Assembly: GCA_022640915.1 (NCBI GenBank)
Contig: JALCCT010000005.1
Coordinates: 1-64,000 of the forward strand
DNA from: Bifidobacterium sp.
GTDB taxonomy: Bacteria > Actinomycetota > Actinomycetes > Actinomycetales > Bifidobacteriaceae
DNA length: 64,000 nucleotides
Direction: 5' to 3'
Position numbers and translations under genes: made by a program. Positions 8,078 to 16,314 of the stretch are shown here, piece by piece. The stretch's first letter is position 1, and each line of letters starts with the position of its first letter. The notes below the pieces were generated by a model that was given only the letters and a program-made list of their open reading frames with translations, made no database searches and was not told where the DNA came from.

Positions 8078-9462
8078 CACAACGCCAGTTCCTCTGCGAC
8101 CACGGCGGCGAGGCGCGCGCAGACCTCGTCGGCCTGCGCCTGTGTCTCCGCCTCGGCCATCACGCGCACAAGCGGCTCGGTGCCGCTGGGTCGCAACAAC
8201 ACCCGCCCGGTATCGCCCAACAGCTTCGATTCGCGTTCGACAGCAGCCTGTACAGCGGCATTGCCAGCGACCGCGGTTTTGTCGACATTGGGCACATTGA
8301 CCAGTTGCTGGGGCAGCTGCGGGAAGTCGGCGGCTAGCTGGCGCAAACTGCGTCCGGAGGCGACCACTTCATTGCACAAAGCCAGCGCAGTAAGCGTGCC
8401 ATCGCCGGTCGTGGCAAATTCGCGATTGATGACATGGCCGGACTGCTCGCCACCGATCGAATAGTCGCCGCGCAGCATCTCCTCGAGCACATAGCGGTCG
8501 CCGACCGCGGTCTGTACGGTCGCAATGCCCATGTCGACGAGAGCGAGCTTGAGTCCCAGATTGCTCATCACCGTGACTACCAGCGTGTCGTGGTTGAGCT
8601 TACCGGCGCGCTTCTTGGCGCGCGCAAGGATGCCCATGATCTGATCGCCGTTGACCATCGTGCCGTTCTCGTCCACGGCAAGGCAGCGGTCGGCGTCACC
8701 GTCGAAGGCGACACCCATCACGGCGTCCGAAGCCTTGACCATGGCCTGCAATTGCTCAGGGTGGGTCGAGCCGGCGTTCTTGTTGATGTTGTAGCCGTCC
8801 GGCGAAGCATTGACGACGACAACCTCGGCACCGGCGCGGCGCAATGCCGCCGGAGCAACGGCCGATGCGGCGCCGTTGGCGCAATCCGCCACGATCTTCA
8901 AGCCCTTGAGGGGCTTAGGCTGGGTCTTATCAGGGCCGATGGGCGCAATGGCGTCCACCAGATGATCGATATACAAGTTTGTGGCGGTAGCGACATCATG
9001 GCTCACACGACCTACACCTGCTCCCGTCGGTCGTTCCCAATCCTGCCCGAGCAAGGCTTCGATCTCGTCCTCTTTAGTGTCGGGAAGCTTGAAGCCGCCG
9101 CGCGCGAAGAACTTAATGCCATTGTCGGGCATTGGATTGTGCGAGGCGGAGATTACCGCACCCATCTCGACGTTGAGCACCGAAGTAAGGAACGCCACGC
9201 CCGGAGTGGGGATGATCCCTGCGTCGATCACGTCAAAGCCGCCGGCACTCATTCCAGCAGCGAGCGCCGAAGCGAGAAAATCGCCGGAGACGCGCGTATC
9301 GCGGCCCACGAGCGCGCGCCGACGGCCCTCCGGACGGTCGTCCTTGGTGCCCGAGTCACCTAAGACACGAACTGCCGCATCCCCCAGATCGAGCGCCAAC
9401 CGCGCGGTTAGATCCTTATTCGCCAAGCCACGTACGCCATCGGTACCGAACATCCTGGGCAT
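8077..9462 (-). CDS. glmM: Phosphoglucosamine mutase
   Basis: It converts glucosamine-6-phosphate to glucosamine-1-phosphate for UDP-GlcNAc and peptidoglycan synthesis. The N-terminus MFGTDGVRG, the active phosphoserine loop VISASHNPMPDNGIKFF, the metal loop FDGDADRCLAVD and the C-terminal phosphate-binding RPSGTEPLVRVMAE are all present and in the order expected of the alpha-D-phosphohexomutase superfamily. Two in-frame ATGs exist (9471 and 9462). I choose 9462, since TAAGGA lies 8 bases before it and touches the first. 461 residues is close to the usual 445–460. It is the first gene of the pair with def. Confidence 0.95.
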   Translation of the reverse strand: MPRMFGTDGVRGLANKDLTARLALDLGDAAVRVLGDSGTKDDRPEGRRRALVGRDTRVSGDFLASALAAGMSAGGFDVIDAGIIPTPGVAFLTSVLNVEMGAVISASHNPMPDNGIKFFARGGFKLPDTKEDEIEALLGQDWERPTGAGVGRVSHDVATATNLYIDHLVDAIAPIGPDKTQPKPLKGLKIVADCANGAASAVAPAALRRAGAEVVVVNASPDGYNINKNAGSTHPEQLQAMVKASDAVMGVAFDGDADRCLAVDENGTMVNGDQIMGILARAKKRAGKLNHDTLVVTVMSNLGLKLALVDMGIATVQTAVGDRYVLEEMLRGDYSIGGEQSGHVINREFATTGDGTLTALALCNEVVASGRSLRQLAADFPQLPQQLVNVPNVDKTAVAGNAAVQAAVERESKLLGDTGRVLLRPSGTEPLVRVMAEAETQAQADEVCARLAAVVAEELAL

Positions 9463-9663
9463 GTATGTCATCCTTAGTCTGCGTCTGTCGATTATGCTCC
9501 CACCTATCGTAGCGAAGGCTCCGAATCAGCTCACCGTTCCACCTGTATATGCCCGGTTCCATCGCATTTGGATGCATTCGTACCGATGGCGAAAACTACG
9601 GGCATGACTTCCCTCTACACTTCACCAAGCCCTCAGTCGACGAAGTCACACGTGCCATCGCGT

Positions 9664-10269
9664 TCATAGGCGAGCAGCAGGGTATGGCCAGGAACTCCCT
9701 TGCGCCACCACGACGCGCGATGGCGTGGGGCGAGCGACGATCTGGAAGCCAGCGCGCAGGAAGGTCGACAGCACTCCGACGAACAAGGCGTTGCTTGAGG
9801 CACGAGACACTGCGGTGTCGATAGGATAAGCCTCAAGAACACGCGCGCCGTGGCTGCGCGCATGCGCGATCGCAGCATCGAGCAGAACCTCACCCAAGCC
9901 CTGATGGCGGTATTCGCGCCGTGTAGAAAAGCAGGTTACCGCCCAGACGTCCGGTGCATCAATTGGCTCGGCACTTCCCCGCTGTACGATGCGCGAGCGG
10001 CCAAGTCTGCGCTGGTTGCACCTCGGCCCAACACGCGCCCATCCGGCAGGCTGCCCGTCGACATAGGCCAGCACCCCCGGTGCAAGCGGCCCAAGCAGCT
10101 CATGATGCAATAAATCAGCGCGCTGCACGGCATTGGTCGTGCGCCAGGTGGAGGCACCCACCATAGGCCACTGGCATTGACAGCTGCGTCCGTCGCCACC
10201 GCCGCACAACACCGTTTCCAAGTCGTCCCAGCGCTGCGCAGTTGCCAGTTGCGTCGAAGTCTGTGTCAT
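9664..10269 (-). CDS. GNAT family N-acetyltransferase
   Basis: About 201 residues. The acetyl-CoA-binding motif A is readable as RREYRHQGLGEVLLDAAIAH (Q/RxxGxG/A pattern) after strand DVWAVTCFSTR. The N-terminal part has CQCQWPMVG, with Cys residues that could be structural, and GWARVGPR before motif A. The substrate is unknown. I start at ATG 10269 (MTQTSTQLATAQRWDD), since the open frame upstream to 10338 is not like the family; the ribosome site is weak. It lies downstream of budA on the same strand with a 186-base gap and may be independent. Confidence 0.82.
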   Translation of the reverse strand: MTQTSTQLATAQRWDDLETVLCGGGDGRSCQCQWPMVGASTWRTTNAVQRADLLHHELLGPLAPGVLAYVDGQPAGWARVGPRCNQRRLGRSRIVQRGSAEPIDAPDVWAVTCFSTRREYRHQGLGEVLLDAAIAHARSHGARVLEAYPIDTAVSRASSNALFVGVLSTFLRAGFQIVARPTPSRVVVAQGSSWPYPAARL

Positions 10270-10455
10270 ATCATGAGCGTATGGCCCATGAATGACAAGG
10301 GACGTCCTACTGAGTTGGCACCTTGGCTGTTGCCTCATTTTCGCGATGTCATAGTAGTCATAGTCGGCCTACATTGCACGTTGCGTCTCCATAACTTATA
10401 CGACAGTGCGTGCCATATTGCACTCCGCCATCACCCGACTTGTGCGCAGATGCGC

Positions 10456-11298
10456 CTAGCTCTCCGCGCTGGCGATGGCGCCGGTGATGTCGTCGCTGGA
10501 GAAATCATGTTCCAAATACCTTGGATTCGCCACCGGCAGATGCTCCTGCAGCGTATCGAAGCGCTGCACGGCAACACGGACTTTGTCCACACGAAAATCA
10601 AGCGCATGCCCGCCGATCGTATGATCATCGGCGAGGTAATGCATATGGAAGCCGCCGACCGCCACGCCGTTGAACACCTGTGGCGAATAATAGGCCAGCA
10701 GCGTACCTTCAGTGGATTCGGCGTCGAACACTCGCTGCTGCTGCGCGGTATGTTCGAGCGAAGGATACGGCCGACGTTGCTTAGCGCAGGCGCGTGTGTG
10801 CATATTTTTGAATGTTCCGGTCACCGTGACAGCGAAGAACGTATTATCTAGTCCGGTGGTTTTCAGCAGGAGATCAGACAGCTCGGCCTTGCTGCGGTCT
10901 TCGAGGTCGCCGAGCGGCGAGAAGTCGGCCCAATGCGCATTGGCGAAGGGAAGCATAAACGAGTCAGGGGCAACGACAACGCCGCCGTCATGACGCACCT
11001 GGTATGGGGTACCGTGCAGGATGATGATCTCGCCGTCCAAGCCCTCGCCGGTGCCGATGCCCGTATCGCCATGCGTGAGCAGCTCGCCCATGCTCAACGT
11101 ACCGTCGAACAGCCCCGGCACCAACAGTGCCAAGGTGCCGTGCTGATATAGCGTGCGCGCGTTGTGATCCCCTGACGTTTCACCCTCATTCCGGCCGCCG
11201 GCAGCTGTACCGGCGAATGCCACGGGGCTCTCCTGCGCGTCGCCGAAGTGCGCGGTGTCAGAGTGCGCAATGCCATGTTCAATAAGCTGTATCGTCAT
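10456..11298 (-). CDS. budA: Alpha-acetolactate decarboxylase
   Basis: It converts 2-acetolactate to acetoin and CO2, the second step of the acetoin pathway. The family zinc-site region is clear: GGFHMHYLADDHTIGGHALD contains the H-x-H and the later His ligand. Upstream, LFDGTLSMGELLTHGDTGIG and LDGEIIILHGTPYQV match the conserved N-terminal half. 280 residues is somewhat longer than the usual 235–260, owing to an Ala/Gly-rich N-terminal insert. ATG 11298 follows GAGGAG at 5 bases. It follows alsS after 186 bases that contain a strong hairpin, so the two probably share a transcript with possible differential expression. Confidence 0.94.
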   Translation of the reverse strand: MTIQLIEHGIAHSDTAHFGDAQESPVAFAGTAAGGRNEGETSGDHNARTLYQHGTLALLVPGLFDGTLSMGELLTHGDTGIGTGEGLDGEIIILHGTPYQVRHDGGVVVAPDSFMLPFANAHWADFSPLGDLEDRSKAELSDLLLKTTGLDNTFFAVTVTGTFKNMHTRACAKQRRPYPSLEHTAQQQRVFDAESTEGTLLAYYSPQVFNGVAVGGFHMHYLADDHTIGGHALDFRVDKVRVAVQRFDTLQEHLPVANPRYLEHDFSSDDITGAIASAES

Positions 11299-11363
11299 CT
11301 ATTCTCCTCTCGCCATCGTGTTCCTTATGGGGTTTCCCGCGATGACTCTGTAAGCCTGAATTT

Positions 11364-11409
11364 GTTGGCGCATATGCCTTGCTGGCATATGACCGGCCGT
11401 TACGCCAAC
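11364..11409 (-). other. Structured hairpin in the alsS–budA gap
   Basis: CATATGCC (11371–11378) pairs perfectly with GGCATATG (11384–11391) around TTGCT. Just outside, GTTGGCG (11364–11370) pairs with CGCCAAC (11403–11409) across an 11-base bulge. Located between two genes of one pathway, it could be a partial terminator or an RNA-processing and stabilising element. Confidence 0.55.
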
Positions 11410-11484
11410 CGCCAGCGTGGGGCGTGGCTAGATCTTGTGAATCGTTCAGCGCCCGTTATCGGCCTTATATGGTCTTCTGACGAA

Positions 11485-13365
11485 TCAGCTCAGCTCATCC
11501 TTGATCAGGGATTCATTGAGCTCGTGGTTGTGTGAGTAGTCGACCGGGATGTCGATGACGACTGGCCCGTCCTGTGCGAATGCCCAGTCGAGGGCCTCGC
11601 CGAGGGAGGCCTCGCTGTCGACGCGTCTGCCCTGGGCCCCGAAGCTTTCGGCGTATCGCACGAAATCGACGTGGCCCAGTGCCACGCCCGCATCTCTGCC
11701 ATACTTGGACATCTCCTGGAAGCGGACCATATCGTAGTGCGCGTCGTTCCAGACGAGCTGGACGATGTGCAGATGCTCACGCACGGCCACATCGAGTTCC
11801 TGGCCCGAGAAGAGGAATCCGCCATCGCCCGATACTGAGACCACGGGCTTGCCGGGCCGCACGAGAGCGGCCGCGATGGCCCACGGCAGGCCGACGCCCA
11901 AAGTCTGCATGCCGTTGCTGAACAGCAGGTGGCGCGGCTCGTAGCTACGGAAATTGCGGGCCATCCAGATGTAATGGCTGCCTACATCGACACTCACCGT
12001 CATATCATCGTCAACCCGTTGTTGCAGCGCATGGACGATTTGCAGCGGATGGATAAGCGCACACCCATCAGAACCGGTCTGTTGCGCCGGCCGGGGAGGC
12101 AGACTCTCCTGCTCGAGTCTGCCGCGCAAACCGTCGAGGTATGTGCGCGACTCTTCCGGAAGATGCCAGGCAGCATCGGATGTATTAACGCCGGCATCAC
12201 CCGCTTCATCGGCCTCATGACTGGCATCGCCGGCCTCACATAGACTGGCGAGTGCGGCGAGGGTCGGCGTGATGCCGTAGGCAATGACAGTGTCAGGCTG
12301 GAATTCACGGGTGAATTCAGGAATAACGTCATCGATGCACACGATCGGAGTGTTCGATAGCGCATTCCAATTGCGCGCTTCGTATTCGATCGGGTCGTAG
12401 CCAACCGTGATAACCAAGTCACTGCGCCGCAGGATCTCGTCGCCCGGCTGATTGCGGAATAAACCTACCCTGCCGAAGTACAGCCGCTCAAGGCTGCGAG
12501 GAATGATACCCGCCCCTTGGAACGTCTCGACCACCGGCAGATGGTTGACCGACAGGAAACGGCGCAAGGCTGCGGCCGAGTCCCGCTCAGAAGCCCTCAT
12601 GCCCGCGAGAATCACCGGAAGCTTGGCGGCCCGCACCCGAGCAAGCAGATCGGCCAGGGTCGAAGGATCCGACGCCTGCCTTGCCGGGACAGGCACGCGA
12701 GATGTCCGTTCGGCCCGCACCTCGTGGCCCATCACATCCTGCGGCACCGAAATGAACGCCGCGCCCTTCTTGGCAGCAACGGCCGTGGCATAGGCGTTGT
12801 CGAAAGCCTCAGCCAGATTATCCGGATCCTGCACCTCGACGCTGCTTTTGGTGATCGGCGCCATCATGCTGCGGCTGTCGATGCTCTGGTGCGTCAGCCG
12901 GGACAAGTCGCCGCGCGGCACTTGGCCAGCGATGGCAATAACCGGGTCGCCTTCGGCGGTGGCCGTGACCAGACCAGTGGCAAGATTGGAAGCGCCCGGG
13001 CCGGAAGTGGCAACGGCGACGGCCGGCGTTCCAGTCAGTCTCCCGACTCCTGCGGCCATAAGCGCGGCATCCTGCTCGTTTCTGGTCACAATCAGCTTGG
13101 GAGTGCCTGGCACGGTGCTGTATTGCAGCGTCTCGAAGAGCTGATCGACCTTCGCGCCCGGGATGCCGAATACATAACGAATTCCGTGGTCGATCATCGA
13201 TGCGACCAACGCCTGAGAAGCCTTGAGCGAAGCCGTGGGAGCGGTCGGCATCTGGCCGCTCACCAAACGCTTGATCGCAGAATGATCAGGCGTGGTTGCC
13301 GTACCGTTCAACGTATTCGCCTGCGCGACAACGCTGCGCTCCAATACGCTTGTTGCAGTGTCCAT
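11485..13365 (-). CDS. alsS: Acetolactate synthase, catabolic type (ThDP-dependent)
   Basis: It condenses two pyruvates to 2-acetolactate. FGIPGAKVDQLFE is characteristic of the catabolic AlsS branch rather than the FAD-binding IlvB branch. The catalytic Glu is in NEQDAALMAAG; SGPGASNLATGL and the ThDP/Mg motif GDGGFLFSGQELD, ending in the Asn of VWND, are intact. The N-terminal ~45 residues precede the domain and are Ser/Thr/Ala-rich. I start at ATG 13365 (MDTATSVLE), with AAAG nearby, and not at TTG 13392. There is no adjacent small regulatory subunit, consistent with a catabolic enzyme. Together with budA it makes acetoin. A divergent MarR gene and a palindrome on its promoter suggest local control. 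Confidence 0.94.
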   Translation of the reverse strand: MDTATSVLERSVVAQANTLNGTATTPDHSAIKRLVSGQMPTAPTASLKASQALVASMIDHGIRYVFGIPGAKVDQLFETLQYSTVPGTPKLIVTRNEQDAALMAAGVGRLTGTPAVAVATSGPGASNLATGLVTATAEGDPVIAIAGQVPRGDLSRLTHQSIDSRSMMAPITKSSVEVQDPDNLAEAFDNAYATAVAAKKGAAFISVPQDVMGHEVRAERTSRVPVPARQASDPSTLADLLARVRAAKLPVILAGMRASERDSAAALRRFLSVNHLPVVETFQGAGIIPRSLERLYFGRVGLFRNQPGDEILRRSDLVITVGYDPIEYEARNWNALSNTPIVCIDDVIPEFTREFQPDTVIAYGITPTLAALASLCEAGDASHEADEAGDAGVNTSDAAWHLPEESRTYLDGLRGRLEQESLPPRPAQQTGSDGCALIHPLQIVHALQQRVDDDMTVSVDVGSHYIWMARNFRSYEPRHLLFSNGMQTLGVGLPWAIAAALVRPGKPVVSVSGDGGFLFSGQELDVAVREHLHIVQLVWNDAHYDMVRFQEMSKYGRDAGVALGHVDFVRYAESFGAQGRRVDSEASLGEALDWAFAQDGPVVIDIPVDYSHNHELNESLIKDELS

Positions 13366-13446
13366 GATCTTTCGAAACCTTTCCGATACCAAACCACTGA
13401 CAGCTAATCGCGCATTAAGCGTGGCATGTGGTTTGTATTACTTGGA

Positions 13447-13477
13447 AAGATAGAAGTCTTATGTTGATCTGTCAACA
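13447..13477 (-). promoter_or_regulatory. alsS promoter with overlapping operator-like palindrome
   Basis: On the minus strand a perfect -35 TTGACA (13475–13470) and a -10 TATCTT (13452–13447) are separated by exactly 17 bases. The palindrome TGTTGA-TCTG-TCAACA (13462–13477) covers the -35 box. The start codon lies about 80 bases downstream. A divergent MarR-family gene begins at 13659, so repression by that protein is the natural reading, though only the position supports it. Confidence 0.75.
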
Positions 13478-13658
13478 CAAAATGCCGGGATTCCACTGTA
13501 ATTCTCGTCACAGTCCCATCCGTAGCTTATGCGCGTACCAGTCTGTGCGAACCCGCAGACGCATATTGTTGCGTATGCGGCTAGGCTAAAGAAGAGGGTC
13601 AAACGACAGGCGCGTGATGGCACCGCACAATGGCGTGGCAAACCGGAAAGGGAGAACA

Positions 13659-14126
13659 ATGCACGATCTGGGTCATCTGGCGCAGGACATTTCCATCCTG
13701 CACCGTTCGTATTACAAAGACAGCGCTTCAGCGTTCAAAAAGCTGCAGCTCAATCCCACCGCCGCCTGCATTCTGATCGCAGTATGCGACTGCCCCGGTA
13801 TCAATCAACGGCAGATCTCGCAATATCTGGCGATCGACAAAGGTCTTACCGCCCGCGAGGTCGCCAAGCTGGAATCCGCGGGTTACTTGCGCCGGGTCAA
13901 AGGCAAAGGGAAATCCATCTCGCTCGACGCCACCGAGGCGGGCGAAGGCATCGCCGACAAGGCGCGCCGAATCCGCGCATCGTGGTGGCAGGCTCGTTTC
14001 TCAAGCACTGGCGTCACCCGCACCAGCGAACTATTGCCCGGAATCGAGCGCATCGTTCACTCCCTGACCGGCGGCCTCGACACCAGCTCATCCAGCAGCC
14101 CGAGATCGGGGCACGTGAGGCAGTAA
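13659..14126 (+). CDS. MarR-family transcriptional regulator
   Basis: 155 residues. The winged helix-turn-helix is at about residues 40–100: GINQRQISQYLAIDKGLTAR (recognition region), then LESAGYLRRVKGKGKSISLD, the wing followed by the T-E-A-G-E junction to the dimerisation helix. I start at ATG 13659 because GGGAGAA lies 3–5 bases upstream and the remainder matches the family length of about 140–160; the open frame goes to 13614. It is transcribed away from alsS, with a 293-base shared upstream region containing the palindrome on the alsS promoter. The ligand is unknown. The Ser-rich tail is unusual. Confidence 0.88.
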   Translation: MHDLGHLAQDISILHRSYYKDSASAFKKLQLNPTAACILIAVCDCPGINQRQISQYLAIDKGLTAREVAKLESAGYLRRVKGKGKSISLDATEAGEGIADKARRIRASWWQARFSSTGVTRTSELLPGIERIVHSLTGGLDTSSSSSPRSGHVRQ

Positions 14127-14407
14127 TTGAAGGCGGGTGCAAAAAATCCCTGCCAGCCTCACCGATCCGGGCCGATCCAGCACCACCGCACCCGTAAGTG
14201 CAAAAAACGATACCTGCACCATCCGCCAGCGTCGTGACAACGCAATACAGGCCAACGACTGCGGCAACCATCCACGCTGCCGTTATGCCGATTCGGAGCG
14301 TCAGGAATTAATCGCACTGTTCTGCTCGCTCACGCGATGGACGGACCGATCACGTACCATAGCCGTCGCCGCTGCCGGCATTGCCGTGGCAGGCGGCCAA
14401 TCATTGC

Positions 14408-15658
14408 TCAGGCCCGAAAAAGGTTCTCAAGCACGTGTACACCCAGCGGTATGCATGATTCATCCGGATTAAAATAATTGTTGTGATGCGGCGCCGGGCT
14501 ATTAGCACCTACGTTGATATACGCTCCCATACCGCCTCGCCGTTGCGCATTGCGGATGAACAGGTTCGCATCGTCACTGCCGCCCATCATCGCGCTTCTG
14601 ACTATAGTGCGAGTTTCGGGGGCTGCCTCGGCGGCGCGTATGATCTTGTCCACCAGCTCGCCATCAGGACGCATGGTGCACGCCTTGCCGGTGATCTTGC
14701 GCTGCACGCCGACCTCGTATGCCGCCGCGGTCGAATCGATGATGGTCTCCACTCGGCGCACCAATTCAAGCAACACGTCATCGTCCGTGGCACGGGCCTC
14801 GCATGTCATATCAGCGTGGCCGGGAACGATGTTGACATTGTCCCCCGCGTGCAAGGTCCCGATATTGAGCCTCGTATCGGCTGTCGAGAAGCGCGGGAGC
14901 GCCATGATCGACAGCGCCATAGCAGCTGCGGCGAGCAGCGCGTTCCTGCCCTCCTGCGGTGCGCCTGAAGCATGCGACGGGATTCCGGCGAGATGCACGG
15001 CGAACTTATTCGTAGCCATACCCCCGGTGACGCTGGCCGTTACCTGGCCAATTCCCGCGTCTGCGCGCACATGGATCGCCAGCATGTTCGTGATGTCATC
15101 AGCGATGTCGGTATTGAGTATGGTCTGCGCCCCACGCACACCCTCTTCGGCCGGCTGGAAGATGACTTTGAGCACCCCAGGGAAGTGACGGTCTTGCAAC
15201 GCCTCGAGGACGCCAAGGCCGATCGAGGCATGGCAATCATGGCCGCATGCATGCATGGCACCGGTTTGGGAAGAGAAGCCTTCGCGAAATGGCAGATGCC
15301 GCTCATCCTGGGCTTCAGCAATAGGCAACGCGTCTATGTCCGTACGCAGGCCCCACACCGGGCCAGGTGAATCCCCTTCAAGCAGGGCCACGATCGCCGT
15401 ACCGTGCTCAAGGAAATACGCCGACTTCGCAGGGTCTGCACCAGTTTCCACAGCCCGTTCATACCAGCGCCTGCGCGTGAGCTCGTCCGGATAGTTGCCT
15501 ACGTTCTCGACACTCTGCACGCGTTCACCCTTGAGAATGGCAACCGGAAGTGCTTCCAGCCGTTCTTCGATCCTGCACGCCGTCCTAATCTCGCAAAAGC
15601 CCGGTTCCGCGTTCTTGTGCAAATCCCGCCTGAATTGTATGAGATCCGTGTGTTGCAT
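14408..15658 (-). CDS. M20 family amidohydrolase (AbgB/IAA-amino-acid hydrolase-like)
   Basis: A cytosolic metal-dependent amidohydrolase that probably cleaves N-acyl or aminobenzoyl amino acids. FRRDLHKNAEPGF at the N-terminus, LRTDIDALPI, HACGHDCHASIG (metal ligands) and QPAEEGVRGAQ (catalytic Glu) are in the order of the M20D subfamily. MMGGSDDANLF and the final HHNNYFNPDESCIPLG are typical of AbgB-type enzymes. I use ATG 15658, since AGGAA lies 11 bases before it; the alternative GTG 15670 would touch that site. It is convergent with the MarR gene. A 15-bp duplication lies in the leader. The precise substrate is undetermined. Confidence 0.88.
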   Translation of the reverse strand: MQHTDLIQFRRDLHKNAEPGFCEIRTACRIEERLEALPVAILKGERVQSVENVGNYPDELTRRRWYERAVETGADPAKSAYFLEHGTAIVALLEGDSPGPVWGLRTDIDALPIAEAQDERHLPFREGFSSQTGAMHACGHDCHASIGLGVLEALQDRHFPGVLKVIFQPAEEGVRGAQTILNTDIADDITNMLAIHVRADAGIGQVTASVTGGMATNKFAVHLAGIPSHASGAPQEGRNALLAAAAMALSIMALPRFSTADTRLNIGTLHAGDNVNIVPGHADMTCEARATDDDVLLELVRRVETIIDSTAAAYEVGVQRKITGKACTMRPDGELVDKIIRAAEAAPETRTIVRSAMMGGSDDANLFIRNAQRRGGMGAYINVGANSPAPHHNNYFNPDESCIPLGVHVLENLFRA

Positions 15659-15679
15659 CGCTCGTGCCACTTCCTATGC

Positions 15680-15709
15680 TCATCATTCGATTGTTCATCA
15701 TTCGATGGC
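15680..15709 (-). repeat. 15-bp tandem duplication in the amidohydrolase leader
   Basis: tcatcattcgattgt (15680–15694) and tcatcattcgatggc (15695–15709) share their first 12 bases with a period of 15. It lies 22–51 bases upstream of the amidohydrolase start on the minus strand. Confidence 0.8.
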
Positions 15710-15898
15710 TTGAAAACTGTGAATCTGACGATAGCGATCTTGCCGCCACGCCCATGCCAACGGACAAGGACACCCGATAAGAACTGTCAGTCAAAATACG
15801 GCAGCCAGAGGCAGATTATCCCGATCCGGCCGGTCGGCATCGCCTCGTTGGCCCCGCGCACCGTTCAATCGCAGGATCCAAGGCCGAACCCAGATCTT

Positions 15899-16072
15899 CT
15901 AGTTGCGTGCCTCGATAGCATCACGCAATCCATCGCCGACGAAATTGATCGACAGCACGGCAATGAGGATCATCAGGCCCGGCGGCAGCCACATCCATGG
16001 TTCGTGATTGCCGATTGTTACGGGTATGTGCAATTTGTTCGCAATACTCGTTAATTCAGCAAACAGACTCAT
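15899..16072 (-). pseudogene. Relic: C-terminal end of a DppC/OppC-type peptide ABC permease
   Basis: Read on the minus strand, a short frame of 57 codons ends at TAG 15901–15899. Its last 33 residues ([18 protein letters not shown] then [17 protein letters not shown]) are the hallmark C-terminus of oligopeptide/dipeptide ABC permeases, where a last membrane helix is followed by N-x-x-G-D-G-L-R-D. The rest of the roughly 300-residue protein is missing; upstream there is only unrelated sequence and the pepN terminator region. The ATG at 16072 has no evident ribosome site. I regard this as a decayed fragment and not a small gene. Confidence 0.75.
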
Positions 16073-16165
16073 TGCACAGCTGGAATCCGACGGTATTGAA
16101 CCAGCTACGGACGGCTGCGCGCAGCCTCAACTGAGGCCAATGCATGATTCGGCCGAAAATACAGC

Positions 16166-16225
16166 GGACGCCGATTCGGTTGCGGGATGGGCGCATAAGC
16201 GGTTCCCGCAACCGAATCGGCGTCC
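16166..16225. repeat. Perfect 22-bp inverted repeat
   Basis: The arms at 16166–16187 and 16204–16225 are exact reverse complements (starting GGACGCCGATTCGG), separated by 16 bases. The pairing can be extended by AAATAC on the left and GTATTT on the right across a small mismatch. This is longer than most intrinsic terminators. It sits between the permease relic and pepN. Confidence 0.9.
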
Positions 16226-16261
16226 GGTGCGTATTTCTTAAACTACGAACTCAAAGCTCGA

Positions 16262-16303
16262 GCTGCACAGCCCGGCCGATGATCCGGCTGGGGGCTGTGC
16301 AGC
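16262..16303 (-). terminator. pepN terminator candidate
   Basis: GCTGCACAGCCC (16262–16273) pairs with GGGCTGTGCAGC (16292–16303), a perfect 12-bp stem whose loop also has GC self-complementarity. It begins 12 bases after the pepN stop on the minus strand. No T-run follows, so termination may rely on this and the longer hairpin beyond it. Confidence 0.65.
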
Positions 16304-16314
16304 GTTCTCATCGG

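Noticed and set aside
14127..14407. Possible gene in the MarR–amidohydrolase gap (frames on both strands).
   Set aside because: Translations lack domain similarity and ribosome sites; the interval lies between convergent genes.
15899..16072. A genuine 57-residue membrane peptide gene.
   Set aside because: Its C-terminus is that of a large permease and no ribosome site precedes the ATG; a relic is more likely.
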